This document shows, piece after piece, positions 6,241 through 13,825 of a stretch of DNA of 23,798 nucleotides (position 1 is its first letter; each line of letters begins with the position of its first letter). The DNA is from an uncultured Lachnospiraceae bacterium. Lineage in GTDB: Bacteria; Bacillota; Clostridia; Lachnospirales; Lachnospiraceae. The translations under genes and the position numbers were made by a program. Where the stretch lies: positions 1-23,798 of the forward strand of contig CAJUNN010000046.1 of the NCBI GenBank assembly GCA_910587955.1. Direction: 5' to 3'. The notes under the pieces were generated by a model that was given only the letters and a program-made list of their open reading frames with translations, ran no database searches and was not told the DNA's origin.

Positions 6241-8832
6241 ATGGAACGCACCATATTCCAAATACGCAAATATCACTCCGGACGTCTGAAAGAGTTCGGT
6301 TACAGTCTCTCCAATACCTGGGAGGAATCGGAGCTCCTTGGGGAGGTGGTCCAGGTTTTCGACAATCAGATTCTGCGGACCATCCGCCAGATCCGGGGAC
6401 TTACAGATACCTCCCGGCTCTCCGACTATGTAGTCGTTGTCATGGACACGCCAAAGCAATACGAAACCCTTTTCCGGGAAGGCTTCCGCCTAAACGGGGC
6501 CTGCTACCGGAGGCTCAGCTGTTCGGCCAGCCAGGCACGTGTTTCCACTGTGGTATTCTGCTGCACGGAAATCCTGGCTGAAGTGCAAAACCGTCTGAAC
6601 AATGGACGGGACCCTGCAAAGAAGCTTTCTCCCAGCAAATTTAACGCGTATTTCGGCCTGGCAGGCTCCGCAACCCAGACCGTCAGCGAACCCCGGTTTA
6701 TTGTCGTAAAGGATTTCGCAAATACCGTCTCCTTTCCTGCCAATTATGTAGCGGAAAACGGACCGGAGGAAGACGACACTGTCATTCAGAAAATGATGGA
6801 ACAGGTTCCCATGAACCGGACCGACGGCTGCGGGCTGATTACTTACGAAAAGGCGGAACAGTGGGCAGGGGAATTAGGACTTGACTACGTGCCGTCCCAA
6901 TTCTGCATCCGCCAGAATTTCATCAAGGGAATGCTCTGTGTCTTCCCCATCCTGGAATTCTGCCAAGAGATCAACCAGGGAAATTACCTGGTGGACACTA
7001 TTTACCGGGATGACCGGGGCCGGCCTGTCCGGGCAGATCTGCGGGAGTGCGATGTCATTCTCACAGAATCCCAGTTCAAGCTCTGGGACAGCTTTGAGAG
7101 CCTGGAAACCTACATTGATAACTGCCGGAAAAACGGCCTCTCCTGGGGCATATCCCTGACTTCTCCCCGGGAGCCCAAGCATATGCTGAAGCTGAATTAT
7201 CAGTTTCTCCAGACCCTGAGATTATCCCATGAGGATATAGAAGCCCTGGCAGAGCCCACCGCAGACTGGCTGCGGAAAGTCTCCTACGACGATCCCTGGT
7301 ATATGCTGCTGTTCCTTCTGGGTGTCAACAACAATGAAGAAAAAATCCGCACATTCTTTGCCCAGGATGACAAGTACTGGCTGAAAGCCCTGGCCGTCTG
7401 CCCGGAACTGAAAAACGACCGCTATATCCGGGGCAAGATACGGGATCTGATGCGCCGCAAATTAAGCTGCGCCTGCAAGGGCGATATCTATGTGGAGGGA
7501 AATTTCCAGGTGCTGGTCTCCGATCCCTTCGGCTTTATGCAGCACGTATGCGGTCTGCCTGTCACAGGGCTTTTATCCCGCGAAGAATCCTACTCCGGCT
7601 ACTGGAACAGGAAAGGCGTGACAGAAGTGGACGCCATGCGCTCTCCCCTGACCTATCTCTCCGAACATGTACTGCTGCACTTTGTAAAGACGGAAGAAAC
7701 GGAGAAATGGTACCGCTACTGCCGGGACGGGATTATCCTGAATTACTACGGGCATGAGACCGTCAATTTCGCCGGTGCAGACTTTGATATGGATATCGTC
7801 GCCACAACGCCCAATCCCATTATGAAAAGGGGCATTTACCCGGGCGAGCTCCCCGTGGTCTACGATGTACCCAAGCCCTTTCAGGTTCCCCTGACAGAGG
7901 AAGACTTGTACCGGGCGGATACATTTGCCTTCGGCTCCATCATCGGATCCATTACGAACAAATCCAGTTCCGCCTACGCCCTTCTGCCCCGGATTGAGGA
8001 AACCTACGGGACGGACAGCCCGGAATACCGGCTGCTGAAATCCCGCCTCCAGCAGTGCTGCAAAGCCCAGTCCGCACAGATCGACAAGGCCAAAATCGGC
8101 CGCCAGGTCAAAGGGATTCCCAAAATATGGACCTCTCCAAGCGAAGAGAACCCACTTTCCAACCGGGTCCTCCTAAACCGTTATCCATACTTTTTCCGGT
8201 ATATTTACCCGGAGACCGACCGGAAGTACAAAAAATACCGGAACCAGGCAGACGTAACCTGCAGGCAGAAATTTCTCCTTCCCTTAGAGGCGCTGGAAAA
8301 ACTCCCGGACAAAACGGAGGAGCAGGAGCTCTTCCTGGAAAATTTCGACCGCTACAGTCCCGTATTAGACAGCCAAAGCACCATGAACCGGCTGTGCCAC
8401 TATATGGAATCCCTCCGTCTGGATATTGCCGCCCGCACCCGGGCGGATACAAAAAAAGAAATCTGGAAGCTTTACAAGTCATCCAAGCCCTATGATTCCT
8501 ATTACAGATCGGTGGTTGAAGCCCTCCGGGAAGTGATGAAACAAAAAAGCGCGGATCAGATTCTGGACATTGGCGGAGGACGCTCCTTTGCTGCCTGCCT
8601 GGAAGCCGTCTGCCCGGACCAGGAAATTCTGACCAACTGCCTGGTGGACTATTTTTACCAGGAACGTCCGGCTTCCAATAAAGAACTTCTGTGGAGCACT
8701 TACGGCTTCCACATGTACGAAAATCTAAAGAAAAATAAAAGCCTGGCCACGGCCCGCTTTCCCTTTCCTGACCCGGAGGGCAGCATTTCTTACCTTGGCT
8801 ACCGCTATTCCTTAAAGGAGGTAACACTATGA
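6241..8832 (+). CDS. Single-subunit double-psi beta-barrel RNA polymerase (YonO/QDE-1-like)
   Basis: An 863-residue protein probably acting as a phage-type RNA polymerase of the superfamily that unites YonO of phage SPbeta, crAss-like phage polymerases, eukaryotic RdRPs (QDE-1) and the large subunits of cellular RNA polymerase. The key evidence is AGADFDMDIV: Asp514, Asp516 and Asp518 form the metal-binding DxDxD triad of the second barrel. The usual form is DbDGD, so Met517 replaces glycine. A first-barrel candidate spans FIKGMLCVFP (Lys229) to RDDRGRPVRADLRECDVILT and SQFKLW, followed by SPREPKHMLKLNYQFLQTL (about 308-326). The length is close to that of YonO (about 900). The ATG has GAGGAGG 9 nt upstream. 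The gene heads an operon with a LexA-boxed promoter. The assignment is from motifs and size only; whether the template is DNA or RNA cannot be told. Confidence 0.75.
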   Translation: MERTIFQIRKYHSGRLKEFGYSLSNTWEESELLGEVVQVFDNQILRTIRQIRGLTDTSRLSDYVVVVMDTPKQYETLFREGFRLNGACYRRLSCSASQARVSTVVFCCTEILAEVQNRLNNGRDPAKKLSPSKFNAYFGLAGSATQTVSEPRFIVVKDFANTVSFPANYVAENGPEEDDTVIQKMMEQVPMNRTDGCGLITYEKAEQWAGELGLDYVPSQFCIRQNFIKGMLCVFPILEFCQEINQGNYLVDTIYRDDRGRPVRADLRECDVILTESQFKLWDSFESLETYIDNCRKNGLSWGISLTSPREPKHMLKLNYQFLQTLRLSHEDIEALAEPTADWLRKVSYDDPWYMLLFLLGVNNNEEKIRTFFAQDDKYWLKALAVCPELKNDRYIRGKIRDLMRRKLSCACKGDIYVEGNFQVLVSDPFGFMQHVCGLPVTGLLSREESYSGYWNRKGVTEVDAMRSPLTYLSEHVLLHFVKTEETEKWYRYCRDGIILNYYGHETVNFAGADFDMDIVATTPNPIMKRGIYPGELPVVYDVPKPFQVPLTEEDLYRADTFAFGSIIGSITNKSSSAYALLPRIEETYGTDSPEYRLLKSRLQQCCKAQSAQIDKAKIGRQVKGIPKIWTSPSEENPLSNRVLLNRYPYFFRYIYPETDRKYKKYRNQADVTCRQKFLLPLEALEKLPDKTEEQELFLENFDRYSPVLDSQSTMNRLCHYMESLRLDIAARTRADTKKEIWKLYKSSKPYDSYYRSVVEALREVMKQKSADQILDIGGGRSFAACLEAVCPDQEILTNCLVDYFYQERPASNKELLWSTYGFHMYENLKKNKSLATARFPFPDPEGSISYLGYRYSLKEVTL

Positions 8833-9671
8833 ACGAATATAAATACCGGGAACTGGATCTGGCCGAACGGATTTACCGCTGCGGTTTCCAGAGCAACCGC
8901 CTTTCCTCAGAACTCCGCCTGCTGGCTCTTTATCTAAAAACCGTTCTGGGCTTCCGTCCCCGTCAGGTGAAAAACATGCTGGAAGAATTTCTGCAAAAGC
9001 AGATGCCGGACTATGCACCGGAAAAATATTATCCCCTGATCAACCGTGCCTTAAGGCAGACGGCCCCCAAGGACAGCCGGCTCATCCAGATTGAAGAGAT
9101 CCCCGTCTGGCAGGAAGAACTGGACTATATCCGCAAGGTCCCCCTGACAGCCGAAGAGGGCGTAATCCTTGCTGAGGATTACAACTGCCGGAAGCTCCTC
9201 TTTGCATTTCTGGTAGAAATGCGGCTGGTGCAGACGGCCTGCCGCCTGGAATCCCTGCCCTTCTATTTTAAAGGGGACAAAAAGCGCTATGCAGAACTGC
9301 AGAAAACCGCCAAGATCCCGGAAAGCGTCTCCCTGCACGAAACCCTGATCCACCACCTTAACCAGGCCGGGCTGGTGCAGATACTGTTCGGAGGCATGAT
9401 CCGGCTGTGTTTCCTGGAGGAACTGGAACATAGTTCAAAGCCCGCATATCACCGAGCCCCCGCCCTCTGCATCCGAAATCTGACCGCCTATGGCTGGTAC
9501 TTCGATTACGCAAACAGCCGGCCCCGGATCCGCCTGTGCAGCGCCTGCAGCCAGCCCTTCCGGCCCAGGACCAACCGGCAGATTTACTGCTGCGAGGAAT
9601 GCGCTAAGGATGCCGGGCGGGAAGCCGGGCGGCTCCGCATCCGCAGATACCGGGATCGAAAGGCCGCCTAA
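8829..9671 (+). CDS. Zinc-binding protein coupled to the polymerase; possible transcription cofactor
   Basis: A 280-residue protein I do not recognise as a named family. Its ATG overlaps the polymerase stop codon (ATGA), with AAAGGAGGT just upstream, so the two are translationally coupled and probably made in fixed ratio. Residues 1-230 look mostly helical and include FRPRQVKNMLEEFLQ. The C-terminus carries a Cys4 site: Cys237 and Cys240 (CSAC), then Cys254/Cys255 and Cys258 (YCCEEC), followed by a very basic tail (GRLRIRRYRDRK). A Cys4 knuckle next to an Arg-rich helix suggests nucleic-acid binding. A role as promoter-recognition or processivity factor for the polymerase is inference from coupling and operon context. 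The gene ends one base before the duplicated regulatory element. Confidence 0.65.
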   Translation: MNEYKYRELDLAERIYRCGFQSNRLSSELRLLALYLKTVLGFRPRQVKNMLEEFLQKQMPDYAPEKYYPLINRALRQTAPKDSRLIQIEEIPVWQEELDYIRKVPLTAEEGVILAEDYNCRKLLFAFLVEMRLVQTACRLESLPFYFKGDKKRYAELQKTAKIPESVSLHETLIHHLNQAGLVQILFGGMIRLCFLEELEHSSKPAYHRAPALCIRNLTAYGWYFDYANSRPRIRLCSACSQPFRPRTNRQIYCCEECAKDAGREAGRLRIRRYRDRKAA

Positions 9672-9753
9672 CAAGATGTAACGGATTTGAAAAATGCTCC
9701 AAGCCCAGTATTTTCAAGGCTTTGGAGCATTTTCATTTTTTTCTGTCTTATGA
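9672..9753 (+). promoter_or_regulatory. Composite element copy A: candidate promoter for the dedicated polymerase
   Basis: In order: CAAGAT-GTAACG (9672-9683), TTTGAAAA (9686-9693), a 12-bp hairpin, then TTTTTTTCTGTCTTATGA (9736-9753). The 18-mer recurs exactly at 12205, and GTAACG and TTTGAAAA recur at identical spacing. It lies directly upstream of the first tail cassette. No sigma-A -35/-10 pair is evident in it. The role is inferred. Confidence 0.55.
9693..9742 (+). terminator. Terminator-like hairpin after the polymerase operon
   Basis: AATGCTCCAAGCC pairs with GGCTTTGGAGCATT (one bulged base), followed by TTCA and seven T (9736-9742). It would end host-polymerase transcription of the upstream operon. 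The same T run belongs to the conserved 18-mer, so termination and the next start appear fused in one element. Confidence 0.7.
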
Positions 9754-9789
9754 AAGATAATCCAAACAACAGGAAAGGAACACACGATT

Positions 9790-10590
9790 ATGCCAAGAGA
9801 AAATCAACCATTCAAAAAAACCGTTTCATTGGGCAGTCTGGAGCTGCTTTCCTACGAACCTGTACATTTTCCATGTACAGGCGGTATTATCTCTCCTCTG
9901 CTGAAGGATATTGCAAAAATTGGCTGTGCCCGGTACAATGCACACCTGAATGTGCTGTCGCTGACACCGGGAGCCTTCTACCGGCTCCGCAGCCGGGAAG
10001 CGGAATACGATGCCCTCTCCGCCCAAGAACAGGCAGAACTTTCCGTCTACGATTTAATTCTCTCAGACCGTTCCCTGCTGCCGTCTGTGGAAGAGGCCCT
10101 GGATTTCTTCTTTGTGGAGACCGTCCGTTTCGAGGAAGCGTATCAAGCCTTCTTCACCTATGACGGAACCCGGGATCCGGAAGGAAATCTTCTTCCCACC
10201 GGAGCCATCCACAGGGATTTCTACGGCGGGATCTGCGATGCCATCCTTCTGCGCAACTATTTAAAGCCCCGCCCGGCAGTCCCCCAAAAAGCTGCCGGCA
10301 AGCGCGCCCTCTCCATTCTGAAAAAGCTGGAACGCGGCCGGGCAGAACAAAAAGGCGATACCCCGGACACCCGCATGGAACTGGGCAATATCATCTCCGC
10401 CGTAGCCGGCCGGCACCCGGGGCTGGATATCCGGACCATCTGGGACATTACAGTCTATCAGCTGTGGGACGCCTTTTTCCGCCTGTGCAGCAACCAGTTT
10501 CTGGATCTCCAGGCCAGGAGCGTGGCCGTCTGGGGCGACAAACACAAGCGCTTTGATGCCGCAGCCTGGTATCAAACCTTAAAAATCTAA
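9790..10590 (+). CDS. Unassigned tail-module protein
   Basis: A 266-residue protein opening the first tail cassette, 36 nt after element copy A, with AAAGGAA upstream of the ATG. I cannot name the family. It has no membrane segment or signal peptide. The middle (about 125-200) is rich in charged and proline residues. The C-terminal part (LDIRTIWDITVYQLWDAFFRL, then a tail ending in DAAAWYQTLKI) resembles the helical ends of phage tail assembly proteins in general style only. The next gene, 20 nt downstream, encodes the tail tube, so a tail assembly, connector or chaperone role is plausible but unproven. Confidence 0.6.
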   Translation: MPRENQPFKKTVSLGSLELLSYEPVHFPCTGGIISPLLKDIAKIGCARYNAHLNVLSLTPGAFYRLRSREAEYDALSAQEQAELSVYDLILSDRSLLPSVEEALDFFFVETVRFEEAYQAFFTYDGTRDPEGNLLPTGAIHRDFYGGICDAILLRNYLKPRPAVPQKAAGKRALSILKKLERGRAEQKGDTPDTRMELGNIISAVAGRHPGLDIRTIWDITVYQLWDAFFRLCSNQFLDLQARSVAVWGDKHKRFDAAAWYQTLKI

Positions 10591-10610
10591 CACCTAAGGA
10601 GGAACTATTT

Positions 10611-11354
10611 ATGTCAACTAATTCAACCATGGCCAACAGAGAAGTCTGCGATCTGATTTTCCTGGATTACTCCACCGGAAAGCCTTTCTTAAATCTGGAC
10701 TATGCCAACGTCACCACAACGGAGCTTACCGGAGAAACCATGTTCGCCTACGGCGGAAAAGGGCATCCCAAAAAGGTGGCCTTCAACGGGGAGCGGGGCG
10801 GCACCCTGACCATCGAGACCCAGATGCAGTCCGTAAAACTGTGGCAGCTGATCACGGGCGGAGAGCTGTCCAAGACGGCACGCTTCGTTAAGCGGGTCCA
10901 GAAAACCGCTTCCGGTACGGACACCAGCACCATTGCCCTGGACGAGATTCCCGCAAATGGAAATATCAATGTCTATGCGGCCTCCGACGACTGCGGCACA
11001 GAGCTGGCCTGCAGCCTGTCCGGCAAAGAAATCACTCTGGAAACCCCGGTAGCGGCCAACACTCCGGTGATCGTCTACTACATGGCAGAGGTAACGGACA
11101 AGGCAGAGCGTATTTCCGTCAAATCCACCAGCATTCCCAAAGCCTTCACCGTGTACGGCGATACCGTGATGAAGACGGAAAATGACGAGGTCCTGCCCTA
11201 CCGTCTGATTGCCTACAAGGCTGCACCTCAGTCCACCATGTCCTTGAGCTTCACCAACTCCGGCGATCCGGGAACCATCACCATCACCTGTGATCTGATG
11301 GCTGACCGGGATGACAATATTCTGGACCTGATTCTGCTGGAAGAAGAAGCCTAA
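10611..11354 (+). CDS. Tail tube (major tail) protein, putative
   Basis: A 247-residue beta-rich protein. The N-terminal part (FLDYSTGKPFLNLDYANVTTTELTGETMFAYGGKGHPKKVAFNGERGGTLT, cited here by positions about 18-68) has the layout I associate with Firmicutes phage tail tube proteins. The middle (about 100-160) looks like an inserted Ig-like beta domain (ANGNINVYAASDD). The C-terminal strands (PQSTMSLSFTNSGDPGTITI) close the tube fold. AAGGAGG precedes the ATG at good spacing. It should polymerise into the tail channel around the tape measure. No sheath gene is adjacent, which favours a non-contractile tail. The gene ends where a truncated host DUF2752 gene begins on the other strand. Confidence 0.65.
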   Translation: MSTNSTMANREVCDLIFLDYSTGKPFLNLDYANVTTTELTGETMFAYGGKGHPKKVAFNGERGGTLTIETQMQSVKLWQLITGGELSKTARFVKRVQKTASGTDTSTIALDEIPANGNINVYAASDDCGTELACSLSGKEITLETPVAANTPVIVYYMAEVTDKAERISVKSTSIPKAFTVYGDTVMKTENDEVLPYRLIAYKAAPQSTMSLSFTNSGDPGTITITCDLMADRDDNILDLILLEEEA

Positions 11355-11544
11355 GAAAAGCTCCGGGAAAGTTCCCACTTCCCAAGGCCATCAGCATATG
11401 AGTAATGCCGCAGCCCGGACATTGAAGATGAAAAATATACCGGAACAGGCAGGGAATGCCTATTCCGGTACATTTTACAAATCCATAATATCCGGCAAGG
11501 AGCAAAACTGCCAGTCCTGCTTTTCCAAGCCGTCTGCTATCCAT
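11284..11544 (-). pseudogene. DUF2752 membrane protein, 3'-truncated
   Basis: The frame begins as a normal DUF2752 protein: a hydrophobic N-terminus, then IPCLFRYIFHLQCPGCGITH with the CPGCG hallmark and MLMALGSGNFPGAF. After that, at about 11370, the expected continuation into a second membrane segment is lost, and the frame runs into the antisense of the tail tube gene to an accidental stop at 11284. The start is 4 nt after the DUF4234 stop, as in an intact operon. This is a host-like gene whose 3' half was replaced by the tail cassette. Confidence 0.65.
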
Positions 11545-11548
11545 CTTC

Positions 11549-11893
11549 TTATTCCGCCAGCTTATTCAGCTCGTTCTGAATCAGCGCGTAGGCAATGATT
11601 CCGCCGAAGATGTAGAGAATCAGATAGAGAACGCCTCCGTTGGAAGCCGGCATGCCTCTGTCCACTTTTGCCTTATCCAGCTTATCTCCACACTTATAAG
11701 CCCAGTAAAGACCGTAAATCCCGCAGGTGACAATCGTGAGGATAAGAGCCAACACTCCCGATGTTCCCTCCTCATTCGCCACTGTGTTTGTGTCATCTGT
11801 CATGCACACAAACCAATAGAGCCCGTAGAGTCCGCAGGTAACCAATGACAGAATCACGCAAAGGGCAATGTTTCTCTGCTGTACTGTTCCCAT
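11549..11893 (-). CDS. DUF4234 multi-pass membrane protein
   Basis: A 114-residue protein with three or four hydrophobic segments: NIALCVILSLVTCGLYGLYWF, VLALILTIVTCGIYGLYWAY and GGVLYLILYIFGGIIAYALI. The internally repeated VTCGxYGLYW motif is typical of DUF4234. The function is unknown. GGAGG precedes the ATG, and the gene has its own promoter. It leads a two-gene operon with the truncated DUF2752 gene. The pair reads against the tail genes and looks like chromosomal DNA or cargo caught between two tail cassettes. Confidence 0.8.
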   Translation of the reverse strand: MGTVQQRNIALCVILSLVTCGLYGLYWFVCMTDDTNTVANEEGTSGVLALILTIVTCGIYGLYWAYKCGDKLDKAKVDRGMPASNGGVLYLILYIFGGIIAYALIQNELNKLAE

Positions 11894-11939
11894 AACACTT
11901 CCTCCTTCATAAGATAATCATAAATTTTCTAGCAAATCT

Positions 11940-11968
11940 AATATATCACTTTTCTTCTTAAACTTCAA
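11940..11968 (-). promoter_or_regulatory. Promoter of the DUF4234 operon
   Basis: The minus strand shows TTGAAG (11968-11963), a 17-bp spacer and TATATT (11945-11940). The rest of the gap 11969-12138 holds no gene that I can support. Confidence 0.5.
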
Positions 11969-12138
11969 TATCAACCTCTATATTTTAATCGGTTAACTAA
12001 TGACAATTATTCTAAAGAACAATCCGTCCCACCGCATACTGCCTTCAAAAGCCTGTATATTCCATGTCTGAAGCCCGTCTGATCCTGTTAATAAATGGTA
12101 AGAAGTACTTTCCAAAAGCTCTTAAATGTCCCGGCTTG

Positions 12139-12222
12139 CAAGATATGTAACGCTTTTGAAAATCTTTCTAACCCGCAGAAATACTGGCCTTTCAGGTATT
12201 TTTCTTTTTTTCTGTCTTATGA
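12139..12222 (+). promoter_or_regulatory. Composite element copy B: candidate promoter for the dedicated polymerase
   Basis: In order: CAAGATATGTAACG (12139-12152), TTTGAAAA (12155-12162), a hairpin (AAATACTG with CAGGTATTT, 12179-12201) followed by T-rich sequence, then the exact 18-mer TTTTTTTCTGTCTTATGA (12205-12222). The distances from GTAACG to TTTGAAAA (8) and from TTTGAAAA to the 18-mer (50) equal those in copy A, although the hairpin sequences differ. It precedes the second tail cassette by 44 nt. Confidence 0.55.
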
Positions 12223-12266
12223 TAAAAGATTAAAATCAAAATTTACTCAGAAAGCGAGGAAACCTT

Positions 12267-12719
12267 ATGAAACCAAAACAACCTTCCCTCTCCTTTGAAC
12301 AGTTTATACGCTTCGTCTGCCAGACGGCCGAGGGCGTCTTTCTCTCTAAAGAGGACGGAACTACTCTCTACTGCCCGGAGCTTTTCGACGCGGTTCTTCA
12401 TCTGGAGGCGGCTAAGGCCTACTGCGGATTTTCCGAATCCGGTGATTTCGCCAAAGATTACGAAGCCTACAAAAACCTGGACCTTGAGGCTCTGGCAGAA
12501 ACGGGAGATATTGACAAGCGCCAGTACGAGGCCGCTTTAGAGGCCATCCGGGAGCGGATTGGCTTTGAAAAGGAACTGCTTTTAAACAAGCACATCTCCG
12601 TGGTCTCTCCCTTCGATGCCCTGGCGGAGCCTGCCGCTGTCTTTTTAAACGCATTGGGTGAAAAGCTGGCAGACATGGAGCCTTCAAAAGAAAAGGAGAT
12701 GATAAAGCATGGCAGCTAA
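12267..12719 (+). CDS. Small tail protein before the tape measure (chaperone position)
   Basis: A 150-residue acidic, mostly helical protein starting 44 nt after element copy B, with GAGG 7 nt before the ATG. Its place between the tube gene and the tape measure gene, and an 11-nt overlap with the latter, match the position of tail assembly chaperones in siphophage modules. I see no family signature and no slippery sequence for the frameshift typical of such genes. The name rests on position alone. Confidence 0.55.
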   Translation: MKPKQPSLSFEQFIRFVCQTAEGVFLSKEDGTTLYCPELFDAVLHLEAAKAYCGFSESGDFAKDYEAYKNLDLEALAETGDIDKRQYEAALEAIRERIGFEKELLLNKHISVVSPFDALAEPAAVFLNALGEKLADMEPSKEKEMIKHGS

Positions 12720-13038
12720 CGACACAAATCTCGTTATTGACCGGCTGACCCTGGGGCGCAATGCGGCCGCAAGCCTTCAGGCGCAGCTTTCCAGGATCCG
12801 GAATCTGTCCGTAGATATCACTCAGGCCAGCTTGAGCCGGAGTGCCGTCTCGGAAATCCAGGCGGCTTTCCACGGAATACGGCCGGAGATCCAGGTCCAG
12901 GCAAACACGAAAGAAGCTCAAAAACAAGCTCAAAAGCTAAGCGAGAGCCTCAGCAAGATCCTGGCCGCCAGCGGGATCCTGGACCCTAAAAACGTCGGTA
13001 GGTGTAAAACGTCTCACCTCAAGTCTATTTCTATATAA
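12709..13038 (+). pseudogene. Tape measure protein, N-terminal fragment
   Basis: Starts with a good AAGGAG site inside the preceding gene. Residues 1-98 read as a normal tape-measure N-terminus: NLVIDRLTLGRNAAASLQAQ, then helical Ala/Gln/Ser-rich sequence ending LSKILAASGILDPKNV. The last dozen residues (GRCKTSHLKSISI) come from foreign sequence, and the frame stops at 13038. Tape-like coding resumes only near 13855 in another frame. The intact protein would exceed 1300 residues. Confidence 0.65.
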
Positions 13039-13049
13039 TGGATATAAAT

Positions 13050-13425
13050 GTGCCGACCATCCCAGGTGTTCTCCCGGATACGGGAGTTTTCCTGGGATCC
13101 TTTGTGAACCTACACAAAGGAAAACCGGGCAATATGGCCTAAACAGGCGTACTTGATAATCAGTACCTGGGAAAGCGGTACAACGCAGCTACTCTTCTGC
13201 TCCGGCGACGGTTCAGAATCGTGACAATGCTGCGCTCCGCGGATCAGCAGGGATAGTTCTCATATTTGAGAAAAGCCCCCACAGTAATGACAACCCCGGC
13301 ACGGCTCTACCTGAAACGATGGAGCTGTGAAGAGACATTCGGGACAAACCGGCTTGCTGGCCGGCTTATCGAAACAGCAGGGAGTTCTCCTGGCCTTATG
13401 TGGAAAGAAACGGAGAGATGAAAAA
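13050..13425 (+). ncRNA. Multi-helix RNA resembling the 5' domain of a group II intron (fragment)
   Basis: From GTGCCGACC onward, perfect nested helices follow one another: ATCCCAGG (13059) with CCTGGGAT (13091) enclosing CTCCCG/CGGGAG; CCTTTGTG (13099) with CACAAAGG (13113); then GCCT/AGGC and GTACT/AGTAC. There is no reading frame. The 5' GTG-C-CGACC is one base off the GUGYG start of group II introns, and the helix layout resembles domain I. I see no domain V, no maturase gene and no 3' end, so if it is an intron it is a remnant. The 3' limit is approximate. Another class of large structured RNA remains possible. Confidence 0.4.
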
Positions 13426-13436
13426 AGCAGCGGGTA

Positions 13437-13799
13437 TCAAAACTCGCTGCCGCAGGCATCACAGCACCAGTTTTTAGAAGCCCTCCCTATAGCATACACA
13501 TCCCCATAGTAAAGGCTGACTGCCTTGGAAAAGGCAGAAATTTTGTGGGTGCGCTTGCTGTGGCAATAGGGACATTCTACAACGGGTATGTAATAGGGGC
13601 TGTCGGGATCTTTGGTGAGATCCTTAAGAGGCGGCAGATCTTTATACTTTTCTGCCTGCTCCGTATCACAGTCTGCGTTTAACCTAAATACCAACTCTCC
13701 ATTACAAACAGGGCATATCGCAGAATATGGTTTTGATGTATCAAAAAAATGTAACTTTTTACATTTGGGACATTTATATATATCTTTATTTATAATCAT
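13437..13799 (-). CDS. Double zinc-ribbon protein (cargo-like)
   Basis: A 120-residue protein with two Cys4 sites: KCPKC ... CPVC (N-terminal half) and ECPYC ... CCDAC (C-terminal half). The C-terminal part (SKRTHKISAFSKAVSLYYGDVYAIGRASKNWCCDACGSEF) is of a type I associate with small zinc-ribbon proteins in Clostridia phages and mobile elements. AAAGGAGG precedes the ATG. It lies antisense inside the broken tape measure gene with its own perfect promoter, like a phage moron gene. Function is unknown; nucleic-acid or protein binding is the usual guess for such ribbons. Confidence 0.75.
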   Translation of the reverse strand: MIINKDIYKCPKCKKLHFFDTSKPYSAICPVCNGELVFRLNADCDTEQAEKYKDLPPLKDLTKDPDSPYYIPVVECPYCHSKRTHKISAFSKAVSLYYGDVYAIGRASKNWCCDACGSEF

Positions 13800-13825
13800 A
13801 TAATTCTCCCCTCCTTTTGTAAAAT

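Noticed and set aside
6153..6581. A plus-strand frame starting at TTG 6153 upstream of the polymerase start
   Set aside because: It begins inside the promoter spacer, overlaps the polymerase gene in another frame and has no ribosome site.
12709..13038. A complete small independent protein instead of a tape-measure fragment
   Set aside because: Possible, but the end is abrupt, the last dozen residues change character, and tape-like coding without a start resumes after foreign DNA.
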